The notes under the pieces are model-generated. The model saw only the letters and a list, made by a program, of their open reading frames with translations, did not search any database and had not been told where the DNA came from. 64,000 nt of DNA, from positions 553,484-617,483 of the forward strand of contig CP061275.1 in NCBI GenBank assembly GCA_014622685.1. The letters run 5' to 3'. The DNA is from Buchnera aphidicola (Pentalonia nigronervosa) (GTDB lineage Bacteria > Pseudomonadota > Gammaproteobacteria > Enterobacterales > Enterobacteriaceae). A program made the position numbers and the translations under genes. Positions 18,167-30,296 of this stretch are shown one piece after another. How positions within the stretch are numbered: the first letter of the stretch is position 1; each line of letters opens with the position of its first letter.

Positions 18167-19507
18167 ATGCAGTTAATTCAAGATATTTGCCAAGAAGAAA
18201 ACTTACTTTTAAATATTGCTAAAGAGACACTGAATTTGTCGAAGAATAGAGTAAGCGAAGTTGAGGTATGCATAAAAAAAACAATTGGTATTAGTGTAAA
18301 TGTACGAAATAGCATCGTTGAAAATATAGCATTTAATAGTGATGGCGCATTATTTATTACAGTGTACAATAAATTTTCTAAAGGTAGTGTATCACTAAAA
18401 CATTTTAGTGTTGATAGTATTAAAAATATGTTAGACATTGCTATAAATATTTCTAAATATTCTTCTTCTGATTTTTTTTCAGGACTACCAGATGAAAATT
18501 TATTGTTTTCCGATGTTTTGGATCTTGATTTATTCCATCCTGAAGAATTAAATATTAAAAATGCAATAAAATATGCTATTTTAACAGAGCAAGAAGCGTT
18601 TAAATTTGATAAACGGATTACTAATAGTGAAGGTAGTTTTTTTAGTAATCATCTTACTATAAATATTTTTGGTAATAGTTTAGGTATGCTAGAAACATAT
18701 AAATCTACTCGTTATTCAGCATATAATTGTGTTATTGCTCAAGATAAAAATTATATGGAAAGAGATTTTGATTATTCAATTTCAAGAAAAACAGATTTTT
18801 TAAAATCACCTGAAATTCTTGGTAGAAAATCTGCTGAACGCGCAATTTCTCGGTTAGGTTCGCAGAAAATTCGTACTATGAAATCTCCGATAATTTTTTC
18901 ATCAGAAATATCTCATATGTTATTTTCACATCTTTTTGACGCAATCCACGGAAATAATGTTTATAGAAGATCTACATTTTTAATTAATGATTTAAATAAA
19001 AAAATATTTCCTGAATGGATTAATATTCATGAAGATCCGCATGTTAAACAGGGTTTGGGTAGTAGACCGTTTGATGATGAAGGTGTATCTACGCGTTATA
19101 AAGACATTATTAAAAATGGAATATTAAAAACTTGGTTATTAAACAGTTATAATGCAAGAAAATTAAACTTAATTAGTACTGGAAATTGCGGTGATGTTTA
19201 TAATTGGTTTATTAGTTTTAAAGATATATCTTTTGAAGAATTGTTGAGACAAATGGATAATGGTTTATTAGTTACAGAATTAATGGGTCAAGGAGTCGAT
19301 ATTGTTAGTGGAAATTATTCTCGGGGTGCAATAGGTTTTTGGGTAAAAAATGGAAAAATCGCGCATCCAGTAAATGAGATTACTATATCTGGAAATTTAA
19401 GAAATATATGGCGTTCTATTCTTAGCATCAGTAACGATATCGATACGCGTAATGATATTCAATGTGGTTCAATATTGTTAGAAAATATGCAAATTTCTGG
19501 TTATTAG
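18167..19507 (+). CDS. pmbA: PmbA/TldE metalloprotease subunit
   Basis: PmbA (TldE) pairs with TldD to form a cytoplasmic peptidase first known for microcin maturation. The 446 residues align with E. coli PmbA (450); conserved segments include [34 protein letters not shown] and [20 protein letters not shown]. This subunit lacks the HExxxH zinc site, which TldD supplies; tldD is not in the window. ATG 18167 follows AAGGATTT. Confidence 0.94.
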   Translation: MQLIQDICQEENLLLNIAKETLNLSKNRVSEVEVCIKKTIGISVNVRNSIVENIAFNSDGALFITVYNKFSKGSVSLKHFSVDSIKNMLDIAINISKYSSSDFFSGLPDENLLFSDVLDLDLFHPEELNIKNAIKYAILTEQEAFKFDKRITNSEGSFFSNHLTINIFGNSLGMLETYKSTRYSAYNCVIAQDKNYMERDFDYSISRKTDFLKSPEILGRKSAERAISRLGSQKIRTMKSPIIFSSEISHMLFSHLFDAIHGNNVYRRSTFLINDLNKKIFPEWINIHEDPHVKQGLGSRPFDDEGVSTRYKDIIKNGILKTWLLNSYNARKLNLISTGNCGDVYNWFISFKDISFEELLRQMDNGLLVTELMGQGVDIVSGNYSRGAIGFWVKNGKIAHPVNEITISGNLRNIWRSILSISNDIDTRNDIQCGSILLENMQISGY

Positions 19508-19603
19508 ATTCAAGTTATGCTGTGTAATTACGAGAAATAAGAAATTGATTATTTTTTTATTTTTAAATTTTTTATACTATTTTAGTAATATTTTATAAAT
19601 TAT

Positions 19604-19987
19604 GAAGTTGACCTATAAGCCGGGTTCTGTCTTGAACAGTCATTTATCTAGATCAGTAATCACTTACTGATTCAAGCAGCTTACCCAGGTTTTATCAGTA
19701 CGAGCAATACGTATAATAAAAAAAATGGACCTATATTTAGCTTTGCTCCAGGCGGAAGTTTGCCATGCCAAAATTGTTACCAATTATGCGGTGTGCTCTT
19801 ACCACGCCATTTCACCCTTACCGAATTTTATGTTTTTAAAGATATAAAATAGGTGGTTTTTTTTCTGTTGCACTAGTCATAAGCTTGCGCTTTCCAGATG
19901 TTATCTGGCGCCTTGCTCTATGGAGCCCGGACTTTCCTCTCTTAAATGTTATAAAAAACATTAAACAGCGACTGTTTGGTCAACTTC
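19604..19987 (-). ncRNA. rnpB: RNase P catalytic RNA (M1 RNA)
   Basis: On the minus strand the RNA begins GAAGTTGACCAAACAGTCGC and ends with a complementary GGCTTATAGGTCAACTTC, which closes helix P1. The conserved P4 strand GAGGAAAGTCCGGGC and the specificity-domain loops can be read in between. About 384 nt against 377 in E. coli. It cuts the 5' leader from tRNA precursors with the RnpA protein. A well-formed promoter lies directly upstream. Confidence 0.97.
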
Positions 19988-19995
19988 AAATACAG

Positions 19996-20024
19996 ATTGT
20001 AACTTATTATAATATTTTTGTCAT
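19996..20024 (-). promoter_or_regulatory. rnpB promoter
   Basis: On the minus strand ATGACA (20019-20024), a 17-base spacer and TACAAT (19996-20001) lie 8 bases before the expected first base of rnpB at 19987. The -35 box covers the end of rsmI, so the promoter is embedded in the stop of the neighbouring gene. Confidence 0.75.
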
Positions 20025-20866
20025 GTGGTTTTTTTAACAGCGTATTCATACAAATTGTTCTTTTTAATATTATGTATTTTGCTAGTAATTAAAACAGCTT
20101 GTTTCAATGAGCAATGTTCTCTTAACATTAGAAACGTATTTAATACCTTTTTAGATAAACTGACATATTTTTTTTTAAATCCATCAATAATTATAACAAA
20201 CTCACCTTTGTGTCGATGTTGTTCTTGTTGCAGCCATGTTAGCATTAATGATGCTTGCGTTCCGTATATACATTCCCATTTTTTTGTTATTTCCCGAGCT
20301 ATTACAATATGTCGATGCTTATCAATTTGTTCTATTATATCTTTTATGCTATTTATGATTCTATATTTTGATTCATAAAAAATTATTGTTCTAGTCTCTT
20401 CTTTCAATGAATTTAACAGATCACATCTTGCTTTTTTTTTAATAGGAAGAAAACCTTCGTAACAAAAACGATTCGTAGATATACCAGAAGCGCTTAACGC
20501 AGTAATAGCTGCACAAGCTCCAGGAAGAGGTACAATAGTAATGTTGCAAGCGCGACATCGTACGATTAAAATATGACCAGGATCGTTGATATTTGGAGTG
20601 CCTGCGTTGGAAACTAATGCAATTATTGCACCTTTTTTTAGTTTTTCGATTATATTTTCACTTTGTGTATGTTCATTATGTTTGTTTAATAAGATCAAAG
20701 TGTTTTTAATATCGAAATGTTTAAGTAAAATGTTTGTGTGTTGAATGCTTTCAACAGCTATAGCATCGACTTTTTTTAATATTTTCAACGCACGGTAAGT
20801 AATGTCTAATAAATTACCAATAGGCGTCGGAACAATGTAAAGAATACCGGAATGAGATAGCTTCAT
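20021..20866 (-). CDS. rsmI: 16S rRNA 2'-O-methyltransferase RsmI
   Basis: SAM-dependent methyltransferase that modifies the 2'-hydroxyl of C1402 in 16S rRNA. The 281 residues (286 in E. coli) carry the tetrapyrrole-methylase fold: YIVPTPIGNLLDITYRALKI at the start, ALVSNAGTPNINDPG, VPLPGACAAITALSASG and the EGFLP motif (YEGFLPIKKKARCDLL). It is upstream of rnpB on the same strand and divergent from fabB. In E. coli rsmI and rnpB are also neighbours. Confidence 0.95.
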   Translation of the reverse strand: MKLSHSGILYIVPTPIGNLLDITYRALKILKKVDAIAVESIQHTNILLKHFDIKNTLILLNKHNEHTQSENIIEKLKKGAIIALVSNAGTPNINDPGHILIVRCRACNITIVPLPGACAAITALSASGISTNRFCYEGFLPIKKKARCDLLNSLKEETRTIIFYESKYRIINSIKDIIEQIDKHRHIVIAREITKKWECIYGTQASLMLTWLQQEQHRHKGEFVIIIDGFKKKYVSLSKKVLNTFLMLREHCSLKQAVLITSKIHNIKKNNLYEYAVKKTT

Positions 20867-21052
20867 TTTTTATCCATATATAAATATGATATTTTAATAA
20901 TATAAAACTTTTTTTTAAATGGTCAATGTTTATGTCTATTTAAAGATCATTTTAGTTAAGACTAAAAAATGATTTTTTTAAATGAATTTTTTAATTTATT
21001 TACAACATTGAATATTCATAAAAATGTTATTCTAAAAAGATAGGAAAGATGC

Positions 21053-22272
21053 ATGAAAAGAGTCGTAATTACAGGCTTTGGGATTATTTCGAGTATTGGT
21101 AATAATCAAAAAGAAGTACTTAAATCTTTATATCATGGAACATCAGGCATTGAATTTTCAAAAGAAATGAAATGTTTAGGGATGAAGAGTCAAGTTTGGG
21201 GCAATATTAAGCTAAAAAAAAAATTGTTATAAAAAATAAAATCTATCGTTTTATGAACGACAGTTCGAAATATGCCGTACTTTGTATGTACGAAGCAATA
21301 AAAGATGCAAATTTACAAGATCGAAATTATCAAAAAAATCCTCGTGTTGGATTAATAGTTGGTTCAAGTTTAGGATCTTTAAAATGTTACGCACAAGCTT
21401 TGCAACGCAAAAAAAATATGTGCAACATAAAACTTTTCAATCCATATATTGCAATACAAATGATGACTTCAGGGATATCAGCTGTTTTGTCTACTTTATT
21501 TAAAATTTATGGTGTTACTTGCTCTGTAAGTGCTGCTTGCTCCACTTCTGCACACTGTATTGGTCATGCATTTGAACTGATTAAGTCTGGTCATCAGGAT
21601 ATTATTTTTGCAGGCGGAGGAGAAGAAGTTAGTTTAGAATCAGCTTGTGTGTTTGATGCAATGAGAGTCTTATCTTCTAATTTTAATGAATATCCTACAA
21701 AATCATCGCGTGTTTATGATATCAACCGAGATGGTTTTGTGATTTCCGGTGGTGCTGGAATTATAGTTTTAGAAAGTTTAAATTCTGCTTTATCGCGTAC
21801 TGCGAATATTTATGGCGAAATTATTGGATATGCTGCTACTTCTGATGGTTTTAACATGGTTACACCATCAGGTGATGGAGCAGTACGTTGTATGCGGTTA
21901 GCAAAACAATATAAAAATAAATCTATTGATTATATTAATACACATGGTACATCAACTAAAATTGGTGATATTGTAGAGCTGAATGCAATAAGGACGGTGT
22001 TTTCAGATGAAAAAAAACCAATTATTTCATCAACTAAATCAATAACTGGTCATGCATTAGGAGCTTCTGGAGTGCATGAAGTTATTTATACATTATTAAT
22101 GTTAAAAAACAGTTTTATAGCACCATCAATTAACATTGAAAATTTAGATCCTAGTGCAGAAAATATTAATATTCTACAAAATAAATTAGATATACGTTTT
22201 ACAACAGCAATGTCCAATAGTTTTGGTTTTGGTGGCGTCAATACATCATTAATTATACAAAAATATGAATAA
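21053..22272 (+). CDS. fabB: 3-oxoacyl-ACP synthase I (FabB), frame-broken at an A10 tract
   Basis: FabB condenses malonyl-ACP with acyl-ACP and is needed for unsaturated fatty acids. ATG 21053 opens the true N-terminus (MKRVVITGFGIISSIGNN) and stays open to a TAA at 21232. The rest (from about 21224) is in another frame and keeps the catalytic triad: Cys in SAACSTSAHC, His in THGTSTKIGD and His in ITGHALGASG. The frames meet at ten A (21214-21223). One more A gives KKKIVIKNKIYRFMND, matching E. coli, and a 406-residue protein, exactly the E. coli length. Otherwise only a 339-residue product from ATG 21253 is possible, lacking the first 67 residues. Confidence 0.9.
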
Positions 22273-22479
22273 TTTTCAAAAATAATATATATAAAATTTT
22301 TTATGCATTGATAATATTACAATAATTTTTAATTATATGGTGATGTAACAATGTAATAGTTTCATCATATTAATTGTATAAATTTAAAAAAACATTATTT
22401 ACTGATATTCAGTAAAATATATATAATTTATATATATTTTAAAATTATGATGTTTAAAAAAAACTAGAGAAATAAAATT

Positions 22480-23430
22480 ATGAATCAGTTACAAGCATTA
22501 AGACAATTTACTACGATTGTTGCAGACACTAGTGACATAGAATTTATTCGCAAGTATAAACCTGAAGATGCTACTACAAATCCATCTTTAATCTTGCAAG
22601 CAGTAAGTTTAGATTCTAATCAATATTTTATTAATCAAGCAGTGCAATATGCTAAGAAAAAAGGCGGTGTACATAGCGATAAAATAATTAATGCGAGTGA
22701 TAAAATATTAGTTGATATTGGATCAGAAATATTAAAATATATACCTGGGTATATTTCTAGTGAAGTGGATGCTCGTTTGTCATTTAATACAGATCAGTGT
22801 ATTTCAAAAGCGAAAAAAATTATTGATATGTACGAAGAACAAGGTGTATGTCGTACTCGTGTTTTAATTAAATTAGCTTCTACTTGGGAATGTATAAAAG
22901 CAGCAGCAGAATTGAAAAAAGATAATATTCTTTGTAATTTAACTTTATTGTTTTCTTTTGCTCAGGCGCGTGCATGCGCTGAATCGGATGTATTTTTAAT
23001 TTCTCCATTTGTTGGGCGGATTTATGATTGGTATGTTGAAAAAAATTTAATTGCAAAAGATTCCATTGAAAAAGATCCAGGTGTATTATCTGTTTGTAAA
23101 ATATATGATTATTATAAGAAACATAATTATAAAACAATTATTATGGGTGCTAGCTTTCGTAATGTTCAGCAGATTTTATGTTTATCTGGATGTGATCGAT
23201 TAACTATTTCTCCGATACTACTAAAAGAATTAGAGTCAAAATATGAAAAAATAGAACGCTGTTTGATTCCGCCAAATACATTTTTAGTGCCATCATCTCC
23301 TTTATCTGAAGATGAATTTAGATGGCATCATAATCAAGATTTCATGGCTACTCAGAAGTTATCAGAAGGTATACAAAATTTTTCAAAAGATCAGTTGTTA
23401 TTAGAAAAAATTTTATCTAAGAATATGTAA
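22480..23430 (+). CDS. talA: Transaldolase A
   Basis: Moves a dihydroxyacetone unit between sugar phosphates in the non-oxidative pentose-phosphate pathway. It has 316 residues, as in E. coli TalA. The Schiff-base lysine lies in [16 protein letters not shown]; the NPSLILQA and [15 protein letters not shown] segments are conserved. tktB follows after 51 bases, so the two pathway partners are probably expressed together. Confidence 0.96.
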   Translation: MNQLQALRQFTTIVADTSDIEFIRKYKPEDATTNPSLILQAVSLDSNQYFINQAVQYAKKKGGVHSDKIINASDKILVDIGSEILKYIPGYISSEVDARLSFNTDQCISKAKKIIDMYEEQGVCRTRVLIKLASTWECIKAAAELKKDNILCNLTLLFSFAQARACAESDVFLISPFVGRIYDWYVEKNLIAKDSIEKDPGVLSVCKIYDYYKKHNYKTIIMGASFRNVQQILCLSGCDRLTISPILLKELESKYEKIERCLIPPNTFLVPSSPLSEDEFRWHHNQDFMATQKLSEGIQNFSKDQLLLEKILSKNM

Positions 23431-23481
23431 TTTTTTGAAATTACTAATATATGATATTTTATGTTTTTAAGGAAAAAATAG

Positions 23482-25479
23482 ATGTGTTCAAGAATAGAAT
23501 TAGCTAATGCAGTGCGTTTTTTAAGTATTGATGCTGTTCAAAAAGCAAAATCTGGACATCCTGGTATGCCCATGGGTATGGCGGATATTTCTGAGGTTCT
23601 GTGGAGAAATTTTTTAAAACATAGTCCAAGTAATCCTACTTGGCACGATCGTGATCGCTTTATATTATCTAATGGCCATGGTTCTATGTTGTTGTATAGT
23701 TTGTTGCATCTTACTGGATATGATGTATCAATCAATGATTTAAAAAATTTTAGACAAATGGGTTCAAGAACACCTGGTCATCCGGAGCTTCATGAAACTC
23801 CTGGTGTTGAAACAACAACAGGACCGTTGGGTCAAGGATTAGCAAATGCTGTTGGTATGGCAATTGCAGAAAAAACATTAGGTGCATATTTTAATCGCAC
23901 AAATTATGATATTGTTAATCATTACACTTGGGTGTTTGTAGGTGATGGTTGTTTGATGGAGGGAATTTCTCACGAAGTTTGTTCTCTAGCTGGAACTTTA
24001 AAACTTGGTAAACTTATTGTTTTTTACGATAAAAATGGTATTTCAATAGATGGGAAAACTGCTAATTGGTTTACAGATGATACAAAAAAACGTTTTCAAT
24101 CATATAATTGGCATGTTGTAGATAATGTTGATGGACATAATGCACAATCTATAGAAACAAGCATAAAAGAAGCAAAATTAATAGATGATCAGCCATCAAT
24201 TATTATTTGTAATACGATTATCGGTTTTGGTTCTCCTAACAAAGCAGGAACAGCAGATGCACATGGAGCGCCTCTTGGGGAAAATGAAATTCAACTAACG
24301 CGAAAAAAATTACAGTGGCAATACTCTGAATTTAACATACCTAATAAAATATATCATAAATGGAATTGTGTTAAAAAAGGTTTAAAATTAGAAAAAACAT
24401 GGAACAAAAAATTCTCAGAATATCAACTGAAATTTCCAAAATTAGCTTGTGAATATTTAAGAAGAATAAACAAAGAATTACCTTTAGATTGGAAAAAAAA
24501 TATTAAAAATTATATTAATTTATTACATGAAAATACGCAAAATATTGCTAGTCGACAAGCATCGCAGAATATTTTACAAGAACTGAATAAATTATTGCCA
24601 GAGTTAATAGGCGGATCGGCTGATTTATCTCCGAGTAATTTAACTATGTGTGAATTATCTAGTTCTATCAAAGATAACTTATCTGGAAATTATATTCATT
24701 ATGGAGTGCGTGAATTTGGAATGACAGCTATAGCAAATGGTATATTTAATCATGGTGGTTTTATTCCATATACTTCAACATTTTTAGTATTTGTTGAATA
24801 TGCTCGCAGTGCAGTTCGCATGGCTGCTCTAATGAAAACACAACATATTTTTATCTATACTCATGATTCTATTGGATTAGGTGAAGATGGTCCTACACAT
24901 CAACCTATAGAGCAATTGTCTAGTTTGAGAATAACTCCAAATTTAGATGTTTGGCGACCAAGTGATCAAATAGAAACAGCAATTGCCTGGAAATGCGCAA
25001 TAGAACGTCAAGTAGGACCGACTGCATTGATTCTATCGCGTCAAAATCTTTATCAGTTATCTCGAGATGTAAAAAGTATTAATAATATTTCTTATGGTGC
25101 ATATGTGCTATATGATTCACCATCGCCTCTTGATATTATTTTTATATCAACTGGATCGGAACTACAAATTGCTTTAACTGCAGCACAAGAAATTGTTTCA
25201 TTAGGGTATTCTGCGAGAGTAGTATCTATGCCATCAACTAACGTATTTGATAGACAAAGTGATGCTTATAAAGAATCTATTTTACCGTCTTATGTAACTA
25301 AAAGAGTTGCAATTGAAGCAAGTATAGAAGATTTTTGGTACAAATATGTTGGAATAAATGGATTAATTATTGGTATGAAGACATTTGGCGCATCAGCTCC
25401 TATTGATAATTTATTTAAAAAATTTGGTTTTACTGTTGATAACATAGTAAATAAATCAAAATTTTTTTTAAAGACTTAA
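23482..25479 (+). CDS. tktB: Transketolase
   Basis: Thiamine-diphosphate enzyme that moves two-carbon units between sugar phosphates and supplies erythrose-4-phosphate for aroH. The 665 residues match E. coli transketolases (663-667). The ThDP motif is [18 protein letters not shown]; the catalytic His lies in [12 protein letters not shown] and the glutamate region in [15 protein letters not shown]. The symbol tktB is used because of the talA-tktB order; tktA is hard to exclude by sequence. A hairpin follows. Confidence 0.95.
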   Translation: MCSRIELANAVRFLSIDAVQKAKSGHPGMPMGMADISEVLWRNFLKHSPSNPTWHDRDRFILSNGHGSMLLYSLLHLTGYDVSINDLKNFRQMGSRTPGHPELHETPGVETTTGPLGQGLANAVGMAIAEKTLGAYFNRTNYDIVNHYTWVFVGDGCLMEGISHEVCSLAGTLKLGKLIVFYDKNGISIDGKTANWFTDDTKKRFQSYNWHVVDNVDGHNAQSIETSIKEAKLIDDQPSIIICNTIIGFGSPNKAGTADAHGAPLGENEIQLTRKKLQWQYSEFNIPNKIYHKWNCVKKGLKLEKTWNKKFSEYQLKFPKLACEYLRRINKELPLDWKKNIKNYINLLHENTQNIASRQASQNILQELNKLLPELIGGSADLSPSNLTMCELSSSIKDNLSGNYIHYGVREFGMTAIANGIFNHGGFIPYTSTFLVFVEYARSAVRMAALMKTQHIFIYTHDSIGLGEDGPTHQPIEQLSSLRITPNLDVWRPSDQIETAIAWKCAIERQVGPTALILSRQNLYQLSRDVKSINNISYGAYVLYDSPSPLDIIFISTGSELQIALTAAQEIVSLGYSARVVSMPSTNVFDRQSDAYKESILPSYVTKRVAIEASIEDFWYKYVGINGLIIGMKTFGASAPIDNLFKKFGFTVDNIVNKSKFFLKT

Positions 25480-25505
25480 TGTAAATTAAATACTTTTGAA
25501 TAGTT

Positions 25506-25530
25506 ATGGGGTTGATATTTATAACCCCAT
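25506..25530 (+). terminator. Terminator after tktB
   Basis: Arms ATGGGGTT and AACCCCAT around a 9-base loop, followed by GTATTTTAT, 26 bases after the tktB stop. It is one of few GC-containing stems in the window. Confidence 0.7.
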
Positions 25531-25582
25531 GTATTTTATATTCAAGCATGTACAGTTACAAAATTATTAATAGGAACATTGT

Positions 25583-26710
25583 ATGTCTTGTGCAGTCATT
25601 CAATTAACACAACAATTAATTCGTATTCCTTCTATTAGCCCACAGGATTTAGGTTGTCAAGATATTATAATAAAACGTCTGCGTAATATTGGTTTTCAAA
25701 TAAAAACAATTAATGTCAATAATACAAGAAATTTTTGGGCGTATCGAGGAACTGGAAAAACATTGGCATTTGCAGGTCATACTGATGTTGTTCCATCTGG
25801 CGCAAGTGATTGTTGGAATACTGATCCGTTTGATCCAGTGATTTGTGATGGTATTTTGTTTGGTCGCGGTGTTGCAGACATGAAAGGTGCATTAGCATCT
25901 ATGGTTGTTGCAGTTGAGCGATTTATAAAAAAACATCCTAACCATAAAGGTCGTTTATCGTTTTTGATTACTTCTGACGAAGAAGATACGGCAATTGATG
26001 GAACCGCAAAAATTGTAGAATATTTAATGTCAAAAAGAGAAAATATTAATTATTGCTTAATTGGTGAACCGTCTAGTACTTTAAAAATTGGTGATACCAT
26101 AAAAAATGGTAGGCGTGGATCTATCAATGCATTATTAAAATTATATGGAATACAAGGACATATTGCGTATCCTGAATTAGCAAGCAATCCGATACATACA
26201 GGTTGTTCGATCATAAAAAAGTTATTATCTATAAAATTTGATCATGGTAATACTTATTTTTCTCCAACTAGTATAAATATTTCAAATATTCATGGCGGGA
26301 CTGGAAAAAACAATATTATTCCTAACGTGTTATCAATTCAATTTAATATTCGATTTAGCACTGAAATTACTGATATAAAAATTAAAGACAAAGTCAAAAA
26401 CATATTGGATAATAGTCATATAAAGTATGATATAAAATGGTTTCTTTCGGGACAACCCTTTATTACTCAACCTGGCGTGTTAATAAATACTGTAATTCAA
26501 TCGATTATAAACCTTAATCGAATAAAACCTAATTTATCTACTGGTGGTGGTACATCTGATGGTCGCTTTATTTCTTTAATGGGTCCTGAGATTGTAGAAT
26601 TAGGTTTAACTAATAAGACTATTCATAAAGTAAATGAATGTGCGAAAATATCTGATTTAAAAATGTTAAGTTTGATTTATGAAGATATTATAAAAAACTT
26701 AATGCTTTAA
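25583..26710 (+). CDS. dapE: Succinyl-diaminopimelate desuccinylase
   Basis: Hydrolyses N-succinyl-LL-diaminopimelate on the way to meso-diaminopimelate and lysine. The 375 residues equal the E. coli length. The di-zinc site motifs are visible: [41 protein letters not shown] and the C-terminal [14 protein letters not shown]. It has its own spacer with a terminator upstream and converges with dapA, another lysine gene. Confidence 0.96.
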   Translation: MSCAVIQLTQQLIRIPSISPQDLGCQDIIIKRLRNIGFQIKTINVNNTRNFWAYRGTGKTLAFAGHTDVVPSGASDCWNTDPFDPVICDGILFGRGVADMKGALASMVVAVERFIKKHPNHKGRLSFLITSDEEDTAIDGTAKIVEYLMSKRENINYCLIGEPSSTLKIGDTIKNGRRGSINALLKLYGIQGHIAYPELASNPIHTGCSIIKKLLSIKFDHGNTYFSPTSINISNIHGGTGKNNIIPNVLSIQFNIRFSTEITDIKIKDKVKNILDNSHIKYDIKWFLSGQPFITQPGVLINTVIQSIINLNRIKPNLSTGGGTSDGRFISLMGPEIVELGLTNKTIHKVNECAKISDLKMLSLIYEDIIKNLML

Positions 26711-26758
26711 TATTTTACTAATTATATTTTAATATATAGTTGTTTAAAATATTTTTTC

Positions 26759-26788
26759 GATGCAGAATATTATAAAATAATCTGCATC
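26759..26788. terminator. Hairpin between convergent dapE and dapA
   Basis: Arms GATGCAGA and TCTGCATC are separated by a 14-base AT loop. A smaller hairpin (AAAACA, TGA, TGTTTT) follows at 26789-26803. No clean T run lies on either side, so it may act as a weak bidirectional terminator or as a 3'-end stabiliser. Confidence 0.5.
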
Positions 26789-26980
26789 AAAACATGATGT
26801 TTTCCTTGTTTTAAAAAAACAGTTATTCTTGAAATAATTAATTAAACATCTATAATTTTATAAAATAAAAAATTTTACTTTTACAAAGTAAAGCATGATT
26901 TTTTATAAAATAATTGAATATTAACTTGCATACAGGGAAATTTTAAATAATTTAAATAGTATGTTGATTTTAATTTGTTG

Positions 26981-27865
26981 TTATAATATTTGTAGATTGG
27001 CGTGTTTCATTGCTTGCTTAAGTTTGACACGTGTACTATTTAAAATTTTTGTCATTGGTAAACGTAATGTATCGTGTTTTATTAAACCTATTTTTTTAGC
27101 TAACCATTTTACTGGAATTGGATTGGGTTCTATGAACAAAGATTCATGTAGCTTTGTTAATCTTTGATTAATGGATCTTGCAGAGGCAAAGTCGCCTTTT
27201 AATGCATGTTGACATAGTTCTCTCATTTCTTGTGCTGCAATATTAGCAGTAACCGATATTACACCTTGTCCCCCTAGTTGCATAAAGTCTAAGGCAGTTG
27301 CGTCATCTCCGCTAATTAAAAAAAAATTCTTTTTAACTAATTGTTTTATTTTGTGAATCCGAGATAAATCTCCAGTTGCTTCCTTAATACCTACTATGTT
27401 TTTAAATCGAGCTAGTCGCGCGATTGTTTCTGGCAATAAATCACAACCAGTACGACTAGGTACGTTGTACAATATTTGTGGTAATTTAGTATTTTTTGAA
27501 ATTGCTTTAAAGTGTTGATACAATCCTTCTTGGGTAGGTTTGTTATAATAAGGTGTTACTGAAAGACATGCTGCAATTCCTGATTTTTCAAATTTTTTTG
27601 TTAAAGAAATTGCTTCTGATGTAGCGTTTGCTCCAGTTCCTGCAATGATTGGGATTCGATTGTTTGCTAATTTTATGGTAAGCATAACAACATCAATATG
27701 CTCTTCTTGACTAAGTGTAGCTGATTCACCAGTTGTTCCGATTGATACAATAGCCTTGGTTTTATTTAGTACATGATAATTTATTAGTTTTTTTAAGCTA
27801 GAATGACAAATTTCACCTTTTTCATTCATAGGTGTAATTAATGCGACAATATTTCCTGCAAACAT
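26981..27865 (-). CDS. dapA: 4-hydroxy-tetrahydrodipicolinate synthase
   Basis: First committed enzyme of the lysine/diaminopimelate branch; condenses pyruvate with aspartate semialdehyde. The 294 residues (292 in E. coli) keep [28 protein letters not shown] (catalytic Tyr and substrate Arg) and the Schiff-base Lys in [12 protein letters not shown]. The lysine-feedback site residues were not checked. It converges with dapE and is followed upstream by a 525-base spacer. Confidence 0.96.
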   Translation of the reverse strand: MFAGNIVALITPMNEKGEICHSSLKKLINYHVLNKTKAIVSIGTTGESATLSQEEHIDVVMLTIKLANNRIPIIAGTGANATSEAISLTKKFEKSGIAACLSVTPYYNKPTQEGLYQHFKAISKNTKLPQILYNVPSRTGCDLLPETIARLARFKNIVGIKEATGDLSRIHKIKQLVKKNFFLISGDDATALDFMQLGGQGVISVTANIAAQEMRELCQHALKGDFASARSINQRLTKLHESLFIEPNPIPVKWLAKKIGLIKHDTLRLPMTKILNSTRVKLKQAMKHANLQIL

Positions 27866-28390
27866 TTTATCTTTTTCCTATACAAAATTTACTTCATGAT
27901 GTATTCGATATATCTAAAAAATGTATATTGATTTTATTTAAATTAATAAACATTTATTGTTTATGTTAATTATGTATAATCAGTTAGAAATAATAATATT
28001 GTAAAATGTTAAAATTAGTTGTTATAAAATACTTATGTTTTTATTAATGTTCTGGACATTTTAACGTTTTTATATAATTTATATATTTTTTTGTAAACAA
28101 GAAGATTAATTATTATTAATTTTAATACGTTAATAAGAAAATAATATTTTGATTAATGTTAATTATGTTGCGATACGTTATATATTAGTTAACGTGTTTA
28201 AAATAGCTATTATTATTTTAAAATATTTTATTAATTTCGTAAAAAATGATCATCTTTAGATGCTTTTTTAAATATATTTAGATGTTGATATAATTAAAAT
28301 AGTATAATATTGTCTTAATTTTACGCAATTTAAAATATAAATATTTTTTTAAAACTTTTAGGTTTTACAATGTTTTTAGTAATATTATAT
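27866..28390. other. Long non-coding spacer between aroC and dapA
   Basis: This 525-base AT-rich stretch has no open frame of note and no gene remnant that I recognise. It must contain the dapA promoter. In E. coli aroC and dapA are not neighbours, so this may be a junction left by gene loss. A 13-base word ATGTTAATTATGT occurs twice, but in such sequence this is weak evidence of anything. Confidence 0.4.
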
Positions 28391-29467
28391 TTAAAATGTA
28401 TTATTTTTTTTACCACATTGCGCTCTAAATCTTAATAAATGATCCATTAAAACAATGGCAACCATTGCTTCAGTAATTGGCACTGCACGAATTCCGACAC
28501 AAGGATCATGTCTACCTGTAATAGATATATTTGTATTCTCGTTGTTTTTATTTACTGTTTGTCCTAGTTTTTTAATGCTTGACGTTGGTTTAAAAGCCAC
28601 TTTTAATACAATTTTTTCACCGTTACTAATACCTCCTAAAATTCCTCCAGCATGATTACTCATAAATCCTGTGCTATTCATTTCGTCGCGATTAATGCTT
28701 CCAGTTTGTTGAATTACTGAAAATCCATCTCCTATTTCTACGCCCTTTGCAGCGTTAATGCTTATTAATGCATGTGCTAAATCAGCGTCAAGACGATCAA
28801 AAACAGGTTCTCCTAATCCAACAGGTACATTTTCAGCAATTATTGTAATTTCTGCACCGATAGAATCACCATTTCGTTTTAGATTTTTAATAAGTTTTTC
28901 TAATTCTGGAATTTTGTCAATATTCGGGCAAAAGAATGAATTTTTTTCGACTATATCCCAAGATTGAAAAGAACACTTAATATTACCCATTGCTGATAAA
29001 TATGCTCGAATTGTAGTTTTATGTTGCATTTTAAGATATTTCTTAGCAATAGCACCGGCTGCTACGCGCATAACGGTTTCACGTGCTGAAGATCTTCCAC
29101 CTCCTCTATAGTCTCGAATTCCATATTTTTTTTCATAAGTATAATCTGCATGACCAGGTCTAAATAGATTTTTAATATTTTTATAATCTTTTGAGCGTTG
29201 GTCAGCATTATTAATAATTAAACCAATGCTAGTACCTGTTGTAATTCCCTCAAAAACACCAGATAAAATATGTATTTTATCTGATTCGCGTCGTGCTGTA
29301 GTATAACGAGAAGTACCAGGTTTTCTTCGATCTAAATCATATTGAAAATCTTCAGAAGATAACTTGATACCAGGTGGTACTCCATCAACTATGCAACCTA
29401 ATGATTTACCGTGTGATTCACCAAACGTAGTAATAGAAAATATTTTACCAATTTTATTGCCAGACAT
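28391..29467 (-). CDS. aroC: Chorismate synthase
   Basis: Makes chorismate from EPSP using reduced FMN as a catalyst; the last shared step to aromatic amino acids. The 358 residues (361 in E. coli) keep the signatures [38 protein letters not shown] and [17 protein letters not shown]. Its ATG lies after AAAGGATTAAAT. It is divergent from smrB. In E. coli prmB lies between the two; here only 221 non-coding bases remain. Confidence 0.97.
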   Translation of the reverse strand: MSGNKIGKIFSITTFGESHGKSLGCIVDGVPPGIKLSSEDFQYDLDRRKPGTSRYTTARRESDKIHILSGVFEGITTGTSIGLIINNADQRSKDYKNIKNLFRPGHADYTYEKKYGIRDYRGGGRSSARETVMRVAAGAIAKKYLKMQHKTTIRAYLSAMGNIKCSFQSWDIVEKNSFFCPNIDKIPELEKLIKNLKRNGDSIGAEITIIAENVPVGLGEPVFDRLDADLAHALISINAAKGVEIGDGFSVIQQTGSINRDEMNSTGFMSNHAGGILGGISNGEKIVLKVAFKPTSSIKKLGQTVNKNNENTNISITGRHDPCVGIRAVPITEAMVAIVLMDHLLRFRAQCGKKNNTF

Positions 29468-29688
29468 ATTTAATCCTTTTTATATTTTAAAGTTCATGAA
29501 AACAATATTTTTAATAGAATTTAAGTATTTTATAATATATTTATACTGTATTATTAATATTTTTATTTATATAGTGGTAAATTTTTTATTTGTTGTTTTT
29601 ACAAAAACTAAATTATATACTTAATAAAAATATGTTAATAATAAAAAATTATGTTTTTAAGTATTTAATTGTTCGGTAGCATATACTT

Positions 29689-30231
29689 ATGAGAAAAAAT
29701 CGCCGGTATTCTGTACGCAAAGATGCTTTGTTTCGTCAATGGTTAAATAATACGCGTGAGATAGTACAGGATACTATTTTTCATGCTCGTATTGATAAAA
29801 AAGAAAACAGTATTATATCTAATCGAATTCTTTTAGAACAAGATGCTCACAGTTATTATTTTTCTCAAAAAAACGAAAATAATTCGTTAACAAATGATCC
29901 AGTATCTTATATTCGTAATCAACATGCGTATAAAATATTAAAAAACTTGAAAAAAGGAAGGTATAGTCCAGATATTTTTCTTGATTTACATGGATTGAAT
30001 CAGTATCAAGCAAAAAAAGAATTAGCTAAGTTGATTGTAATTTGTCAAAAAGAAAAATTGTTTTGTGCGCATATTATGCATGGGTATGGACAAAACATTT
30101 TAAAAACACAAACTCCATTTTGGCTGTCTCAGCATCCAGATATTATAGCTTTACATCAAGCACCGAAAGCATTTGGCAATGATGCTGCTATTATGGTCAT
30201 TATCGAAATTCATTCCCATATAAAAAGTTAA
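29689..30231 (+). CDS. smrB: Ribosome rescue endonuclease SmrB (YfcN)
   Basis: Smr-domain protein; in E. coli SmrB cleaves mRNA at collided ribosomes. The 180 residues (183 in E. coli) carry the Smr core DLHGLNQYQAKKELA and the second motif HIMHGYGQNILKTQTPFWLS. The N-terminal part is less conserved. A perfect hairpin with a T run follows before the his operon. Confidence 0.9.
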   Translation: MRKNRRYSVRKDALFRQWLNNTREIVQDTIFHARIDKKENSIISNRILLEQDAHSYYFSQKNENNSLTNDPVSYIRNQHAYKILKNLKKGRYSPDIFLDLHGLNQYQAKKELAKLIVICQKEKLFCAHIMHGYGQNILKTQTPFWLSQHPDIIALHQAPKAFGNDAAIMVIIEIHSHIKS

Positions 30232-30296
30232 GACCATGTTTTTAATTACATTATCAGTTTTATTTTTTTAATTTGGAACTGATTAGACAATTTTTT

